A DNA stretch of 64,000 nucleotides from an unidentified eubacterium SCB49 (GTDB lineage Bacteria > Bacteroidota > Bacteroidia > Flavobacteriales > Flavobacteriaceae). Below, one piece after another: positions 55,072 through 64,000 of the stretch. Numbering within the stretch: position 1 is the stretch's first letter; each line of letters opens with the position of its first letter. Both the position numbers and the translations under genes were made by a program. Location of the stretch: NCBI GenBank assembly GCA_000170815.1, contig ABCO01000002.1, positions 124,001 through 188,000 on the forward strand, given 5' to 3'. The notes under the pieces were generated by a model that saw only the letters and a program-made list of their open reading frames with translations, was not told the DNA's origin and ran no database searches.

Positions 55072-56119
55072 CATCTATCGCTCCTGGTACCGCTGTGCTA
55101 TTTTCTAACTGCTGAAACAACCAAGAAGATAATAATGGCGCCATAGACAAACCACGAGTTCCTAAACCATTTAAAAAAGCGATATACGGATTGTCTTTTA
55201 AAACACCCACAAGTGGTCTTCTATCTTTTATAGTAGGTCGCACACCCGCTACTTGATCTACCACTTCATAAGCACAAGAAATCATAGTATTCAACTTCAA
55301 AATAATCTCTTCTCTTTTCTCTAATGAGGGCGTAGCGTCATAATTGTGACGATCATAAGTAGCCCCTATTTTATATAAATCATCTCCCATAGGTATTAAC
55401 ATCATACCTCCTTTAAGGATTGAATTAACCTTTAATTCTGGAGCTTTAATAATAACATAATCTCCTTTATTACCAACGAGCACAGACTTATTAGTAAATG
55501 GGGCTTGATACGGATAGAAAGGATTCTCAACCACCTTTGATCCTTCTGCAAAAACAATTTGCTTTGCAGACCATTGCTTATACACAACACTACTACCTTT
55601 TATATTAAGCTGGTCATATTCAAATTGAGACTCATCAAACTTCTCTTCTTCTTTTAATTTTTTGGAATAAGAGAACAACAATGCTGCTGGTTTTAATTGA
55701 TAACCTGCTTTTACAATACCTAATTTAAAAGGAGCTTTAACACACGTATTGTATGAAGTAATAATATCTGGACTTAAAAAAGAACGAAGCCCAATTTTTT
55801 CACTAGCAACACTCCAATCGTTTTGCTCTTCTACAGAGTTTAAGATACGTGCTATTTTCATTTCTGAAATAACATTTGATTGAAGATAACGTGCCATCTC
55901 TTTATAAAAAGGAATTGCTTCCTTCTGAAACTCTTCAGCTTTCCAAGCCGCAGTAAATCGTTTTAACACCGTAGGATTTAAAACACCACCAGAAGCAGCA
56001 GTTGCGCCATTATGCAAATCTGAAATCACAACAAAAGACTTATTATTTTGCCTTAATGTTTCGGCAAAGCATAGCCCCGCAATACCAAAACCAACAATAA
56101 GATAATCTACGTTTTTCAT
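55052..56119 (-). CDS. FAD-dependent oxidoreductase (DAO family)
   Basis: 355 residues from the ATG at 56117-56119 (MKNVDYLIVG); a longer frame to 56167 would start inside the gldN terminator. N-terminal Rossmann FAD motif VGFGIAG (9-15), then GATAASGGVLNP, a substrate domain, and the C-terminal FAD contact GVRPTIKDRRPLVG...NGLGTRGLSMAPLLS typical of D-amino-acid oxidase/glycine oxidase-like enzymes. Substrate not known; could act on a secondary amine. Separated from gldN by a terminator. Confidence 0.85.
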   Translation of the reverse strand: MKNVDYLIVGFGIAGLCFAETLRQNNKSFVVISDLHNGATAASGGVLNPTVLKRFTAAWKAEEFQKEAIPFYKEMARYLQSNVISEMKIARILNSVEEQNDWSVASEKIGLRSFLSPDIITSYNTCVKAPFKLGIVKAGYQLKPAALLFSYSKKLKEEEKFDESQFEYDQLNIKGSSVVYKQWSAKQIVFAEGSKVVENPFYPYQAPFTNKSVLVGNKGDYVIIKAPELKVNSILKGGMMLIPMGDDLYKIGATYDRHNYDATPSLEKREEIILKLNTMISCAYEVVDQVAGVRPTIKDRRPLVGVLKDNPYIAFLNGLGTRGLSMAPLLSSWLFQQLENSTAVPGAIDVNRFLK

Positions 56120-56167
56120 AAAGTAAAGATACTTTTTAGCAAGTTTATACCCTTCATATTTCGGCAT

Positions 56168-56195
56168 AAAAAAAGCCTCCTAAAATAGGAGGCTT
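56168..56195 (-). terminator. Terminator of the gldKLMN operon
   Basis: A 10-bp perfect stem (AAGCCTCCTA 56173-56182 with TAGGAGGCTT 56186-56195), loop AAA, followed on the minus strand by a run of seven T. Confidence 0.85.
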
Positions 56196-56217
56196 AATTG
56201 TATGTATTAGAATTTTT

Positions 56218-57123
56218 TTAGTAATTCCAAAGATCAATTTCTATGTTACGAACTTGTTCTCTTATACGATCTGATTCTAAAAGTTGCATTAATGAATTGT
56301 CTACAATGTATTCATTAACTTCTCTATCACCCTGTACATTATCTTCTTTATAGATAACACCACTAAAACGTCTAGAGTTTAAAAGGTGATCATAAGAAAT
56401 AGGCTGTGAAGTGTTCTTACGATTAAAAGCTTTTGCATTGTGTAAAGTTTCACGTGCAGCTGGGAAAAATACCCAAAATAAATCTACCGTATCATCAACT
56501 CCACCACCATCATCAAAAGCTTTAGAACGAGCTTCACCCGCTACTGGACAAATACCCAATAGACGATACTTCAACTCACCTTGACGCTTGTCTATGTACC
56601 AAAGGCCTCTAATTTTCCAACCTTCAACATCTGCAGCATCTAATGTAAACTCACGAATATATTCGTCATCAACTCTTCCTTCTGCGTTAAACTGGTCGAT
56701 ACCGTAATCTGTAGTATCTCTATAAACCAATGACGCATCAAGATCACTCAACGTTCTTTTTTCAGTAAAGTAAGAATCAGAATACACCTCTGTGATCTCT
56801 CCACTCATCATAGCACCAGTAAGCACATCGTATAAAGATCTTCTTTCACTACCTATGTTGTTCGTATCAATAGGATAGTATAATGGAAAATTAACACGCT
56901 CATCAAGATCAATGAATTCCCAAGTAGATTTAGACCACAATACATCGCGCTCATCTACATACCCATAAGGTAAGGGCTCATCATTATCATACTGAATTTG
57001 AGCCAGTGTCTTTTTACCTATATCATCTGGTGTAGTAGCATTTAATATATTTATCTGAGCTACAGATGTAGCGGCAGTAAATAATGCTAATGCACCGGAT
57101 AAAACAACATTTTTAATAGTCAT
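56218..57123 (-). CDS. gldN: Type IX secretion/gliding protein GldN
   Basis: 301 residues. Signal peptide ending SVAQ (about 22), then the conserved GldN core (PLPYGYVDERDVLWSKSTWEFIDLDERVNFPLYYP-like) and the later GVIYKEDNVQGDREVNEY. Forms the periplasmic ring with GldK, outside the GldLM motor. Last gene of gldKLMN, 17 bp after gldM. Confidence 0.95.
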   Translation of the reverse strand: MTIKNVVLSGALALFTAATSVAQINILNATTPDDIGKKTLAQIQYDNDEPLPYGYVDERDVLWSKSTWEFIDLDERVNFPLYYPIDTNNIGSERRSLYDVLTGAMMSGEITEVYSDSYFTEKRTLSDLDASLVYRDTTDYGIDQFNAEGRVDDEYIREFTLDAADVEGWKIRGLWYIDKRQGELKYRLLGICPVAGEARSKAFDDGGGVDDTVDLFWVFFPAARETLHNAKAFNRKNTSQPISYDHLLNSRRFSGVIYKEDNVQGDREVNEYIVDNSLMQLLESDRIREQVRNIEIDLWNY

Positions 57124-57140
57124 AGTTTATTCTTTTAATT

Positions 57141-58703
57141 CTAGTTTGCTAATTCTACACAGATAGGAGATATTTTCTTAAGCTTGTATCCTGAGTTACC
57201 AGAAATTCTAGCATTAATATCATAGATCTGTACAGTTTCACCTCTTTTAGCTTTTCTTAAAGCACTTGTAGCTGCACCATTTAATTTTCTTCCGCTAACT
57301 TTAATAGTTGGTTGTCCACTTACTTTAAAGCTAAATCCAGTTACATCAAGTTTTAAATCAAAGTCAAAATCTTGAAGTGCTGCACCAATACTTGATTTTT
57401 CAAGTCCTTGACGTTGCATTTTTACACAACCTCCATTACCATCTTCACCACGAATAGTACCCGTTGGTCTTGGAATATCTTTGATACGGAAAGTAGCTTT
57501 ATCTGAAACCGGTCCACCACCATTAGGTAACGTTGCGTTTACACTAATTGTTACTTCACGACCAGAACCAGGAGTCATAGTATAAGAAGTACCAGACTTC
57601 TTAGACAAACCTGCTGCCTTAGCATTAACTTTACTTGGATCAATACCTGCAAAATCAATAGTCATTGGATTAGAAACCCCACGATATACTACATTCATTT
57701 TGTCTGCTGCAATTGTTGCAGAGTTAGGCTTAGCAATTGTTGTAAATTGTTGCTTAACTGGTACCTCAATCTCTTTACCATCTTGAGGGTAAAATAATGA
57801 TCCAGTGATTTTGTGTTCACCTACTCCACCAGCACCTACTTTAAGTACTAATTTTCCACCATCAAAAGAGTATTGATTTTCATTCAATGTTCTACCGTCA
57901 ATTTTTAAATCTACTCTTGAAGGCTGCGTTGAAGCATCAACACGTCCTAAAGAAATTTGTCCATTAAAAGTATCGCTAGAATAATAAGCACCTTTTTCCA
58001 TGGTCATAACCGTCTCATAGTTATCAAGACTCGCTAATTCTTTTAAATTACCAGAAAGTAATTTAGATAACAATTCATTCTCAACAGATTTAATATCGTT
58101 TTGAATACTTGTTAATTTAGTTAAAGAAGAAACTGCTGGAAAACCAACAAAATGATAATTGATATAGTCTTTTTTAATCCCCTCACCGTCTTCAATATCA
58201 GCCGTACTAAAGTCAGCTTTTATTTGGTTTGCTAGGTCTTGATTTGTTTCACCAATTAATGCAACCATACCATCACGGTATTTATCCATTTCGGCAATAA
58301 ATTTTTGACCATCAGGAGTTAATTGACCTCCAGCATAGTAACGCTCATCTAAAAATTGCGTTTTATCCATAGATTCATAATTGGTCTTCACCTCATAATC
58401 ACCTAAAAGCAATTCTTTTTCATTCTTTAAATATGCAAAATAACTTTCAGAAAGTTCTGATGCAGACTTAGCTGTTGTAGCAGCAGCCTTAAATTCAGGA
58501 CTTTCACTAGCTTTAAGCACTAAGCCATCATATGCTTTTTTGTTTTTTGCTTCATAACTTGCATTTGACTTATCTAATTTTTCATTGATAGAACCAAAAG
58601 CTGATAATACTTCTTTTGACATGTTTAATGCCATCATTGCGATGAAAACCAAGTACATTAGGTTAATCATCTTTTGTCTTGCGGATAGTTTTCCTCCTGC
58701 CAT
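57141..58703 (-). CDS. gldM: Type IX secretion motor protein GldM
   Basis: 520 residues. A single N-terminal membrane helix (about 13-30) preceded by Arg9, the residue position known to matter for the proton-driven motor, followed by a long periplasmic part of several beta domains ending in a Cys-containing C-terminal domain. GldM dimers in the GldL ring transmit rotation to the outer membrane. 41 bp after gldL. Confidence 0.95.
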   Translation of the reverse strand: MAGGKLSARQKMINLMYLVFIAMMALNMSKEVLSAFGSINEKLDKSNASYEAKNKKAYDGLVLKASESPEFKAAATTAKSASELSESYFAYLKNEKELLLGDYEVKTNYESMDKTQFLDERYYAGGQLTPDGQKFIAEMDKYRDGMVALIGETNQDLANQIKADFSTADIEDGEGIKKDYINYHFVGFPAVSSLTKLTSIQNDIKSVENELLSKLLSGNLKELASLDNYETVMTMEKGAYYSSDTFNGQISLGRVDASTQPSRVDLKIDGRTLNENQYSFDGGKLVLKVGAGGVGEHKITGSLFYPQDGKEIEVPVKQQFTTIAKPNSATIAADKMNVVYRGVSNPMTIDFAGIDPSKVNAKAAGLSKKSGTSYTMTPGSGREVTISVNATLPNGGGPVSDKATFRIKDIPRPTGTIRGEDGNGGCVKMQRQGLEKSSIGAALQDFDFDLKLDVTGFSFKVSGQPTIKVSGRKLNGAATSALRKAKRGETVQIYDINARISGNSGYKLKKISPICVELAN

Positions 58704-58744
58704 TTTAAATTTCTTTTAAAATTAATATTAGTTGAAAAACAATC

Positions 58745-59383
58745 TTACTTTGCGTTCATTGCAGATAACATACCACCATATACTCCATTTAAAGAAGATA
58801 AGTTCGTTGTTAAATTTTCCATTTGTGATTTTAATTGTTCAGCATTTTCTGCTACACGCTCGTTAGCTTCAGCTTGACGGCTTGCAGATTCTACCTGTAC
58901 TTTATAAAGGTTATTTAAAGATTCCATTTGCGCAGCAGCTAATGACATCTCTTCGCTGTATTTTTTAGTAGAGCTCATTGCCTCTGCTGTTGGTGCCATA
59001 CTTTTAGTTGCACCTTCAAAAGATTTAATGCTTGAAGAAAGGCTATTCATCATTTCTCCATCAATACGAGCTTCTTTTAACATTTCATCTAATTTCTTAG
59101 ATAAGATTCCTTGAGAATCTTCTGGAGCAGCAACTTTTGATTTCTTTCCAGATGATTGTCCACCTGCTAATTCTGGATATACTAATGACCAGTCTAATTC
59201 ATCATCTACTGATTCGAATGCAGAAATCACGAATACAAGTGCTTCTGTAATAAGACCAATAATAAGCATTTCGTTTCCTAAAGGCCAGTGCATAATTTTA
59301 AATAATGCCCCGATGATTACAACTGCGGCTCCGAGACCGTAAACCATATTCATTACTTTCTTTCCTGTTTTAGACTTTGCCAT
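58745..59383 (-). CDS. gldL: Type IX secretion motor protein GldL
   Basis: 212 residues. Two membrane helices (about 13-29 and 37-53). The second contains a glutamate (E47) probably equivalent to the proton-path Glu known in GldL. The C-terminal 150 residues are a cytoplasmic coiled-coil region. With GldM it forms the proton-driven motor. Confidence 0.95.
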   Translation of the reverse strand: MAKSKTGKKVMNMVYGLGAAVVIIGALFKIMHWPLGNEMLIIGLITEALVFVISAFESVDDELDWSLVYPELAGGQSSGKKSKVAAPEDSQGILSKKLDEMLKEARIDGEMMNSLSSSIKSFEGATKSMAPTAEAMSSTKKYSEEMSLAAAQMESLNNLYKVQVESASRQAEANERVAENAEQLKSQMENLTTNLSSLNGVYGGMLSAMNAK

Positions 59384-59453
59384 AATAGTTTTAATTTAGT
59401 TTATAAGTTTTAGTTTAGTTTAGTTTAATATTTGTAGTGTAGTACTGCTAAGC

Positions 59454-60827
59454 TTATCTAGCATCGCCAAATTGCTGATTAAGCGTCACATCTGTACCTA
59501 AGTAATCTTGTACAGTTCTGAAACCAATGTAGCTTCTTGCAGAATCTGCATACTCATAATCACGAGTACTTACTTGTAAGAAATACGCAACATCTTTCCA
59601 AGAACCACCACGTACCACTTTACGTGCATTAGTGTCATCATTTACACTAGGGTTCATAGATGAAGAATATTCGTAAGAAGCAGCATCATAAGAAGAATTA
59701 ACCCACTCAGCCACGTTACCTGACATATTATACAGGTTAAACTCGTTTGGCTCATAAGCATCTGCTTCTACCGTATATAAGGCTTGATCTGCAGCATAAT
59801 CACCACGTAAAGGTTTGAAGTTTGCTAAGAAACAACCACGGTCATTTTTAGCATAAGGTCCACCCCAAGGGTATGTAGCAGATTCTAGACCACCACGGGC
59901 AGCATACTCCCATTCTGCTTCACTAGGAAGACGAAAAGAGTTTACGTGATTATTTCCTTTAGATTTCTGAAATGCATTTTTATATAAAGTTCTCCAAGCA
60001 CAAAAAGCTTTGGCTTGTTTGTAGTTTACACCTACAACTGGATAATCTCCATAAGCCTCATGCCAGAAGTAATCGTTATGCATTGGCTCATTATAAGAAT
60101 AATTAAAATCTTTTATCCATACCGTAGTATCAGGATAAATCATTAACTCTTCTTTCTGAATAAAATCTCTTCTTCTCTTGTCTTTACTTTTTGCAGCAGC
60201 TTGGATATCCATATAAGTGTACTGAAATTTCAATTTCGTTACATCTATAGTACGTTGTCCGTTATACGCTTCGTCAAGTGGGATATACATACTATCCATC
60301 ACTTCTACATAGTATTCATCAGGATATTCTTGAGTATCCCAAATAAGATCTATATCTCTGTTAATACGTCTTCCTGCATAAAAATCATCACCAAGACCGT
60401 AGTAGTTATCTTCCATATACTGATCATACGCAGATTTCTCTTCGTCTTGATTATCAGCAAATGCAAAATCACCAATTCCACCATCACCAGGAGTAGCTCC
60501 TACCTCATCAGCAAGAACAGCTAACTTCAAACGAACCGTAGAATCACGAACCCACTCTACAAATTGACGATATTCGGCATTTGTAATTTCTGTTTCATCC
60601 ATATAGAAAGAACGAACAGTAACTGTTTTTGTTGGAGCATCATTTACAGCAACAAAGTCATCGTCTGCCTTACCCATAATAAAAGAACCACCAGGAACTA
60701 ATGTCATACCAAAGGGTTTTTCTGGGAACCATTTCTTACCTTTTGCTCCTACCAGCTCTCCTCTATCACTAGAATTACAGCTGAACAAAAAGGTTACAAT
60801 CGCAGCTAATGCAATAAACTTCTTCAT
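59454..60827 (-). CDS. gldK: Type IX secretion lipoprotein GldK
   Basis: 457 residues. Lipoprotein signal with Cys17 (VTFLFSC). The rest is a formylglycine-generating-enzyme (SUMF1/sulfatase-modifying) fold: MTLVPGGSFIMG, RLPSEAEWEYAARGG, NMSGNVAEWV and VVRGGSWKD, as in GldK/PorK. Forms the outer-membrane-side ring with GldN. First gene of the operon, 70 bp before gldL. Confidence 0.95.
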   Translation of the reverse strand: MKKFIALAAIVTFLFSCNSSDRGELVGAKGKKWFPEKPFGMTLVPGGSFIMGKADDDFVAVNDAPTKTVTVRSFYMDETEITNAEYRQFVEWVRDSTVRLKLAVLADEVGATPGDGGIGDFAFADNQDEEKSAYDQYMEDNYYGLGDDFYAGRRINRDIDLIWDTQEYPDEYYVEVMDSMYIPLDEAYNGQRTIDVTKLKFQYTYMDIQAAAKSKDKRRRDFIQKEELMIYPDTTVWIKDFNYSYNEPMHNDYFWHEAYGDYPVVGVNYKQAKAFCAWRTLYKNAFQKSKGNNHVNSFRLPSEAEWEYAARGGLESATYPWGGPYAKNDRGCFLANFKPLRGDYAADQALYTVEADAYEPNEFNLYNMSGNVAEWVNSSYDAASYEYSSSMNPSVNDDTNARKVVRGGSWKDVAYFLQVSTRDYEYADSARSYIGFRTVQDYLGTDVTLNQQFGDAR

Positions 60828-60860
60828 AGATTTTAAGTTAAATTTGAGATTTTAAGGGCG

Positions 60861-60891
60861 TAAACCTATCTAAAAATTGCTTAATACGCAA
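60861..60891 (-). promoter_or_regulatory. Candidate promoter of gldKLMN
   Basis: Minus strand TTG (60889-60891), 20-base spacer, TAGGTTTA (60861-60868): one base from the -7 consensus TAnnTTTG with correct spacing, about 34 bp before the gldK ATG. Confidence 0.5.
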
Positions 60892-60940
60892 CTTAAATGT
60901 TATAAAACTCTTAATTATCTCTTAATTTTTAGTTGACTTC

Positions 60941-62104
60941 TTAAACTTCGTTTTTTCTGCGAGCTTTATACCACCTTTCGGGGATCTCCTGCTCAATTGC
61001 ACCCAAATAATCGCCATAGGTGCAAGGTAATAACGTATGTCTTTTTAATTTATTATTTACTTCTGAAATAAAAGGTAATTCTACCCACCATCGCCCGGTT
61101 TTATTACTCTTTTTAAATATTAACACCTCATCATCTATCGGTACATTGTAGGTGGTAAAGAAATTTTCATTATTAAAATCGTCATCTTTTACTCTAAAGT
61201 TGACACCTTCAATAAAATACCAAATGATTTGAGCAATTAACATTGCTCCTCCTTTACTTTCTGTTTGTCCATTTAACTCATAAACGCCAAAAGAACTCAC
61301 TTTATTGCTAATACCTGCATACCTAGAGACGGCACAAATTTCCCTACTATCAAAACCATTAGGACTCTCATTTCCAGATCGCTGTAAAAAAGCACCTTTT
61401 ATAGACGTAGCATCTAGCGTTACAAGATCTGCATCTCTCAACAAGGGTTCTACCCCTTTTATGTCGGCTACAATATCGCCAAGTCTATAAGCGTCAAAAT
61501 ACAACTTATCCATCAAAATTATCTCTTGTGGTGGGTTATAATAAGACTGATAGCCTATCGTACTATAGTTAAACAAGTTATAGGGTTCTTCTACTATTAT
61601 CTTACCTACGTAAGATTTATTATTAATAGGCTGTTCTGCATCTCCAAGATCAAAACGGCTGTCAATATTCACATAATTAACCATTTTACCTATGGCATCA
61701 TACGCTCTATACTGAACGTACGCCATATCTTGACTTCCTCCTAAAATAATTGGAATTACTTTTTTTAACAACAACTCTTCTGTGACCTGCTTTACGGCAA
61801 AATAGGTATCACTTAGTGTATCTCCTTTATCTATATCACCTAAGTCAATAATTTTCCCAGCCCAGTTCCCTGGATACAAAGAATAAAGTGCTTTTCTGAA
61901 ACTTTCAAAATTAACACTATCACCGTTATAATTTATATCATTACGGTTTTCGCGTATTCCAAAAATAGCAAACTTAGCTTTTGTAACAGCAGGTAATACT
62001 CCAGCTTCAGAATGAAGCTCTATTTGTTTCCCTAAAGTTCCCACAGGTAACACCTCGCGGTGTGCAATAACAGATGTCGAAACAGGTGTAAGGTATTCTT
62101 TCAA
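60941..62104 (-). CDS. Arginase/formimidoylglutamase-fold protein lacking metal histidines
   Basis: 387 residues. The ureohydrolase fold is recognised by LGGSQDMAY (121-129; family: GGGHD), VNIDSRFDLG (145-154; family: DAHxD) and VTLDATSIKGAF (228-239; family: SxDxDxxDP). Key ligands are changed: the His of the first motif is Gln125, the His of the second is Arg150, and the second Asp of the third motif is Thr233. Binuclear Mn binding is therefore unlikely. In Bacteroidota this gene is commonly annotated formimidoylglutamase, but this sequence argues against that reaction. It lies between topA and gldK; a link with type IX secretion is possible from position only. Confidence 0.75.
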   Translation of the reverse strand: MKEYLTPVSTSVIAHREVLPVGTLGKQIELHSEAGVLPAVTKAKFAIFGIRENRNDINYNGDSVNFESFRKALYSLYPGNWAGKIIDLGDIDKGDTLSDTYFAVKQVTEELLLKKVIPIILGGSQDMAYVQYRAYDAIGKMVNYVNIDSRFDLGDAEQPINNKSYVGKIIVEEPYNLFNYSTIGYQSYYNPPQEIILMDKLYFDAYRLGDIVADIKGVEPLLRDADLVTLDATSIKGAFLQRSGNESPNGFDSREICAVSRYAGISNKVSSFGVYELNGQTESKGGAMLIAQIIWYFIEGVNFRVKDDDFNNENFFTTYNVPIDDEVLIFKKSNKTGRWWVELPFISEVNNKLKRHTLLPCTYGDYLGAIEQEIPERWYKARRKNEV

Positions 62105-62208
62105 GAAACTATTTATTGTGTGTAAATTTTACTTTTAATTTATATTCATCTCGGTTTATTTCCGAAGCAATCATACAATTGACCTCAAATATAACCCAAT
62201 AGAACCAC

Positions 62209-63999
62209 TTACTTCTTTTTTGCAGCAGTTTTCTTTTTAGCAGGGGCTTTTTTCTTTGCCGGTGCCTTTTTCTTGGCAGCCGTTTTCTTTTTCTTCGGCG
62301 CATTCTTTTCTAGAATCGCTTTCGCTTCTTCTAAAGTCATTTCTTTCGCTTCTGTTGTCTTAGGCAACTCTATCTTTGTCTTACCCTTAAGCAAATTAAA
62401 ACGACCCCATCTCGCTTTTTCTAAACGTATTCCTTCTTCTTCCCAGTTATGAATTACCTTATCAATCTCTTTTTGCTTTTTAATTTCGATAAGCTCAATA
62501 ATATCTGCTTCACTTAAATTATCGTGATCATATTTCTTATTAACATTAATAAACATGTTGTTCCATTTAATAAATGGACCAAAACGCCCCTTCCCTTTTT
62601 GTACAGGAAGACCTTCATATTCATAAATAGGAGCATCTGCTTTTTTCTTTTCCTCTATCAGCTCTTTTGCCATTGCCATATCTACATCAAGCGGATCATG
62701 ACCTTTTGGTAAAGACACAAACATTTTTCCTAAACGTACATAAGGACCAAAACGACCATTATTCACCTCTACCTCTTCTCCATCATAAACACCGAGCGTT
62801 TTTGGTAGTTTAAACAAATCCATCACTTCTTCAAAAGTCACTAAATGCAACTGCTGGTCTGGACGTAAACTTGCAAATTTTTTCTCTTCATCATCTGCAG
62901 CTCCTATTTGAGCCATAGGTCCAAAACGACCTAAACGCACCAGTACAGGCTTACCCGTTGCAGGATCTTCACCTAAAATACGTTCACCACTTTCTCTATC
63001 TGCATTCTCTTTTACATCTTCTACAGTAGGATGAAACTTACTGTAAAAGTCTTTCATCATTTTCTTCCACTTCAAGTTTCCATCTGCAATATCATCAAAA
63101 TCTTGCTCTACTTTTGCCGTGAAATTAAAATCTAACACATTAGAAAAATGCTCCACCAAGAAGTCATTTACAATCATCCCAATATCTGTAGGCACCATTT
63201 TCCCTTTGTCTGAACCTACCGTTTCAGTTAATTGCACATCTTTTACGCTTCCATCTTCTTGCGTCATTTGCAAATAAGAACGCTCTACACCTTCAATCGT
63301 TCCTTTTTCTACATAATTTCTATTAATGATAGTAGAGATTGTAGGCGCATAAGTAGACGGTCTACCGATTCCTAATTCTTCTAATTTTTTTACTAACGAA
63401 GCTTCCGTAAAGCGATATGCTGGTCTCGTAAATCTTTCGGTAGCAGTAATGTAGTTTTTATTTAAATCGTCACCTTCTTTAAGGTTAGGCAACATTCCTT
63501 CTTGTTCTTCTTCTTCAAAATCTGTTCCTTCTAAATACACTTTTAAGAAACCATCAAACTTGATCATCTCTCCATTAGAAGTAAATTGTTCTTTTAAAGT
63601 ATTTGCTCCGTGAATTCCTATTTTAACATTAGTACGCTCTAGTTGTGCATCACTCATTTGCGAAGCAAGGGTACGTTTCCAAATTAGATCGTATAATCTC
63701 GCTTGGTCATGCTCAATACTCACACTGTGCTTAGACATATCTGTAGGTCTAATCGCCTCGTGAGCTTCTTGCGCCCCTTTAGATTTTCCTTTATAATCAC
63801 GTGGCTTACTATATGCTTCGCCGTAAGATTTAATAATCTCTGCAGCCGCTGCTCCTTTTGCATCATTAGATAAGTTTACACTATCTGTTCTCATATAAGT
63901 AATCAAACCTGCCTCATACAAACGCTGTGCAATAGTCATCGTTTTACTCACAGAAAAATACAATTTTCGTGAAGCTTCTTGTTGTAATGTAGAAGTTGT
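62209..63999 (-). CDS. topA: DNA topoisomerase I, N-terminal part beyond window
   Basis: The frame is open to the right edge; the first visible residues TTSTLQQEASRKL are internal topA sequence. The catalytic region has ITYMRTDS with the active Tyr. The C-terminus carries several topoisomerase C-terminal repeats (GRFGPYVRLG, KGRFGPFIKWNN, ARWGRFNLLKG) instead of cysteine zinc fingers, then a Lys/Ala-rich tail (AKKKAPAKKK) typical of flavobacterial TopA. Relaxes negative supercoils. 104 bp separate it from the arginase-fold gene downstream. Confidence 0.95.
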   Translation of the reverse strand, partial: TTSTLQQEASRKLYFSVSKTMTIAQRLYEAGLITYMRTDSVNLSNDAKGAAAAEIIKSYGEAYSKPRDYKGKSKGAQEAHEAIRPTDMSKHSVSIEHDQARLYDLIWKRTLASQMSDAQLERTNVKIGIHGANTLKEQFTSNGEMIKFDGFLKVYLEGTDFEEEEQEGMLPNLKEGDDLNKNYITATERFTRPAYRFTEASLVKKLEELGIGRPSTYAPTISTIINRNYVEKGTIEGVERSYLQMTQEDGSVKDVQLTETVGSDKGKMVPTDIGMIVNDFLVEHFSNVLDFNFTAKVEQDFDDIADGNLKWKKMMKDFYSKFHPTVEDVKENADRESGERILGEDPATGKPVLVRLGRFGPMAQIGAADDEEKKFASLRPDQQLHLVTFEEVMDLFKLPKTLGVYDGEEVEVNNGRFGPYVRLGKMFVSLPKGHDPLDVDMAMAKELIEEKKKADAPIYEYEGLPVQKGKGRFGPFIKWNNMFINVNKKYDHDNLSEADIIELIEIKKQKEIDKVIHNWEEEGIRLEKARWGRFNLLKGKTKIELPKTTEAKEMTLEEAKAILEKNAPKKKKTAAKKKAPAKKKAPAKKKTAAKKK

Positions 64000-64000
64000 A

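Noticed and set aside
60201..60524. 107-codon antisense ORF in gldK
   Set aside because: Shadow frame of a well conserved gene; no independent start signal.

Overview
The window looks like a chromosome segment of a low-GC flavobacterium (Bacteroidota, Flavobacteriia type). The evidence is the gliding/type IX secretion operon gldKLMN, a topA with the lysine/alanine-rich tail, DUF983 and CPXCG proteins, Bacteroidota-style promoters (TAnnTTTG) and AT-rich leaders without Shine-Dalgarno sequences. A species cannot be named from sequence alone.

Layout. (1) 3-9798, plus strand: one tight operon joining an intact Hsp70, a second Hsp70 with a destroyed nucleotide site, a membrane-anchored protein whose cytoplasmic end resembles GrpE, a coiled-coil lipoprotein, a kinase-AAA+ fusion, a TerB-like protein, a CFI-box protein (cut by the left edge) and a small membrane protein. 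It reads as an undescribed envelope-linked chaperone/kinase module. (2) 9920-10380: a collapsed copy of the type I restriction locus found intact at 22.3-28.9 kb. (3) 10386-17101, minus strand: a WYL regulator followed by nuclease-like genes (DUF262-DUF1524, DUF2779) and two small proteins, with a separate AAA+ ATPase gene. The WYL and AAA+ promoters share an operator-like element at the same distance from their -7 boxes. (4) 17364-44721: a 27-kb integrative island in the 3' end of the initiator tRNA-Met gene, bounded by an 18-bp duplication. A tyrosine integrase and a frameshifted excisionase-like gene sit at the tRNA end, and repeated motifs occur near both ends. Cargo: secreted hydrolases, type I RM (hsdRMS), a PD-(D/E)XK-like protein, a reverse transcriptase-nitrilase fusion (DRT type 1), a DUF262-DUF1524 protein, a second DUF262 protein translationally coupled to a caspase-like protein, and McrBC with an EVE domain. 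The plus-strand genes from hsdR to mcrC are nearly gapless. (5) 44708-64000: core chromosome with tRNA-fMet, an AsmA-like protein, a CPXCG protein, an RND efflux operon, an ABC-F ATPase, DUF983, an FAD oxidoreductase, gldKLMN, an arginase-fold protein lacking its metal-binding histidines, and topA (cut by the right edge).

How the parts fit. The tRNA-fMet locus looks like a repeatedly used integration site. The displaced tRNA terminator at 17334-17357 marks where the chromosome continued before the present island arrived, and the decayed hsd copy at 10 kb shows that a related restriction locus has already been present and lost. The strongest candidates for undescribed biology are the Hsp70/pseudo-Hsp70/GrpE-like/kinase-AAA+ operon, the DUF262-plus-caspase-like pair embedded between DRT1 and McrBC, and the WYL-controlled nuclease operon.
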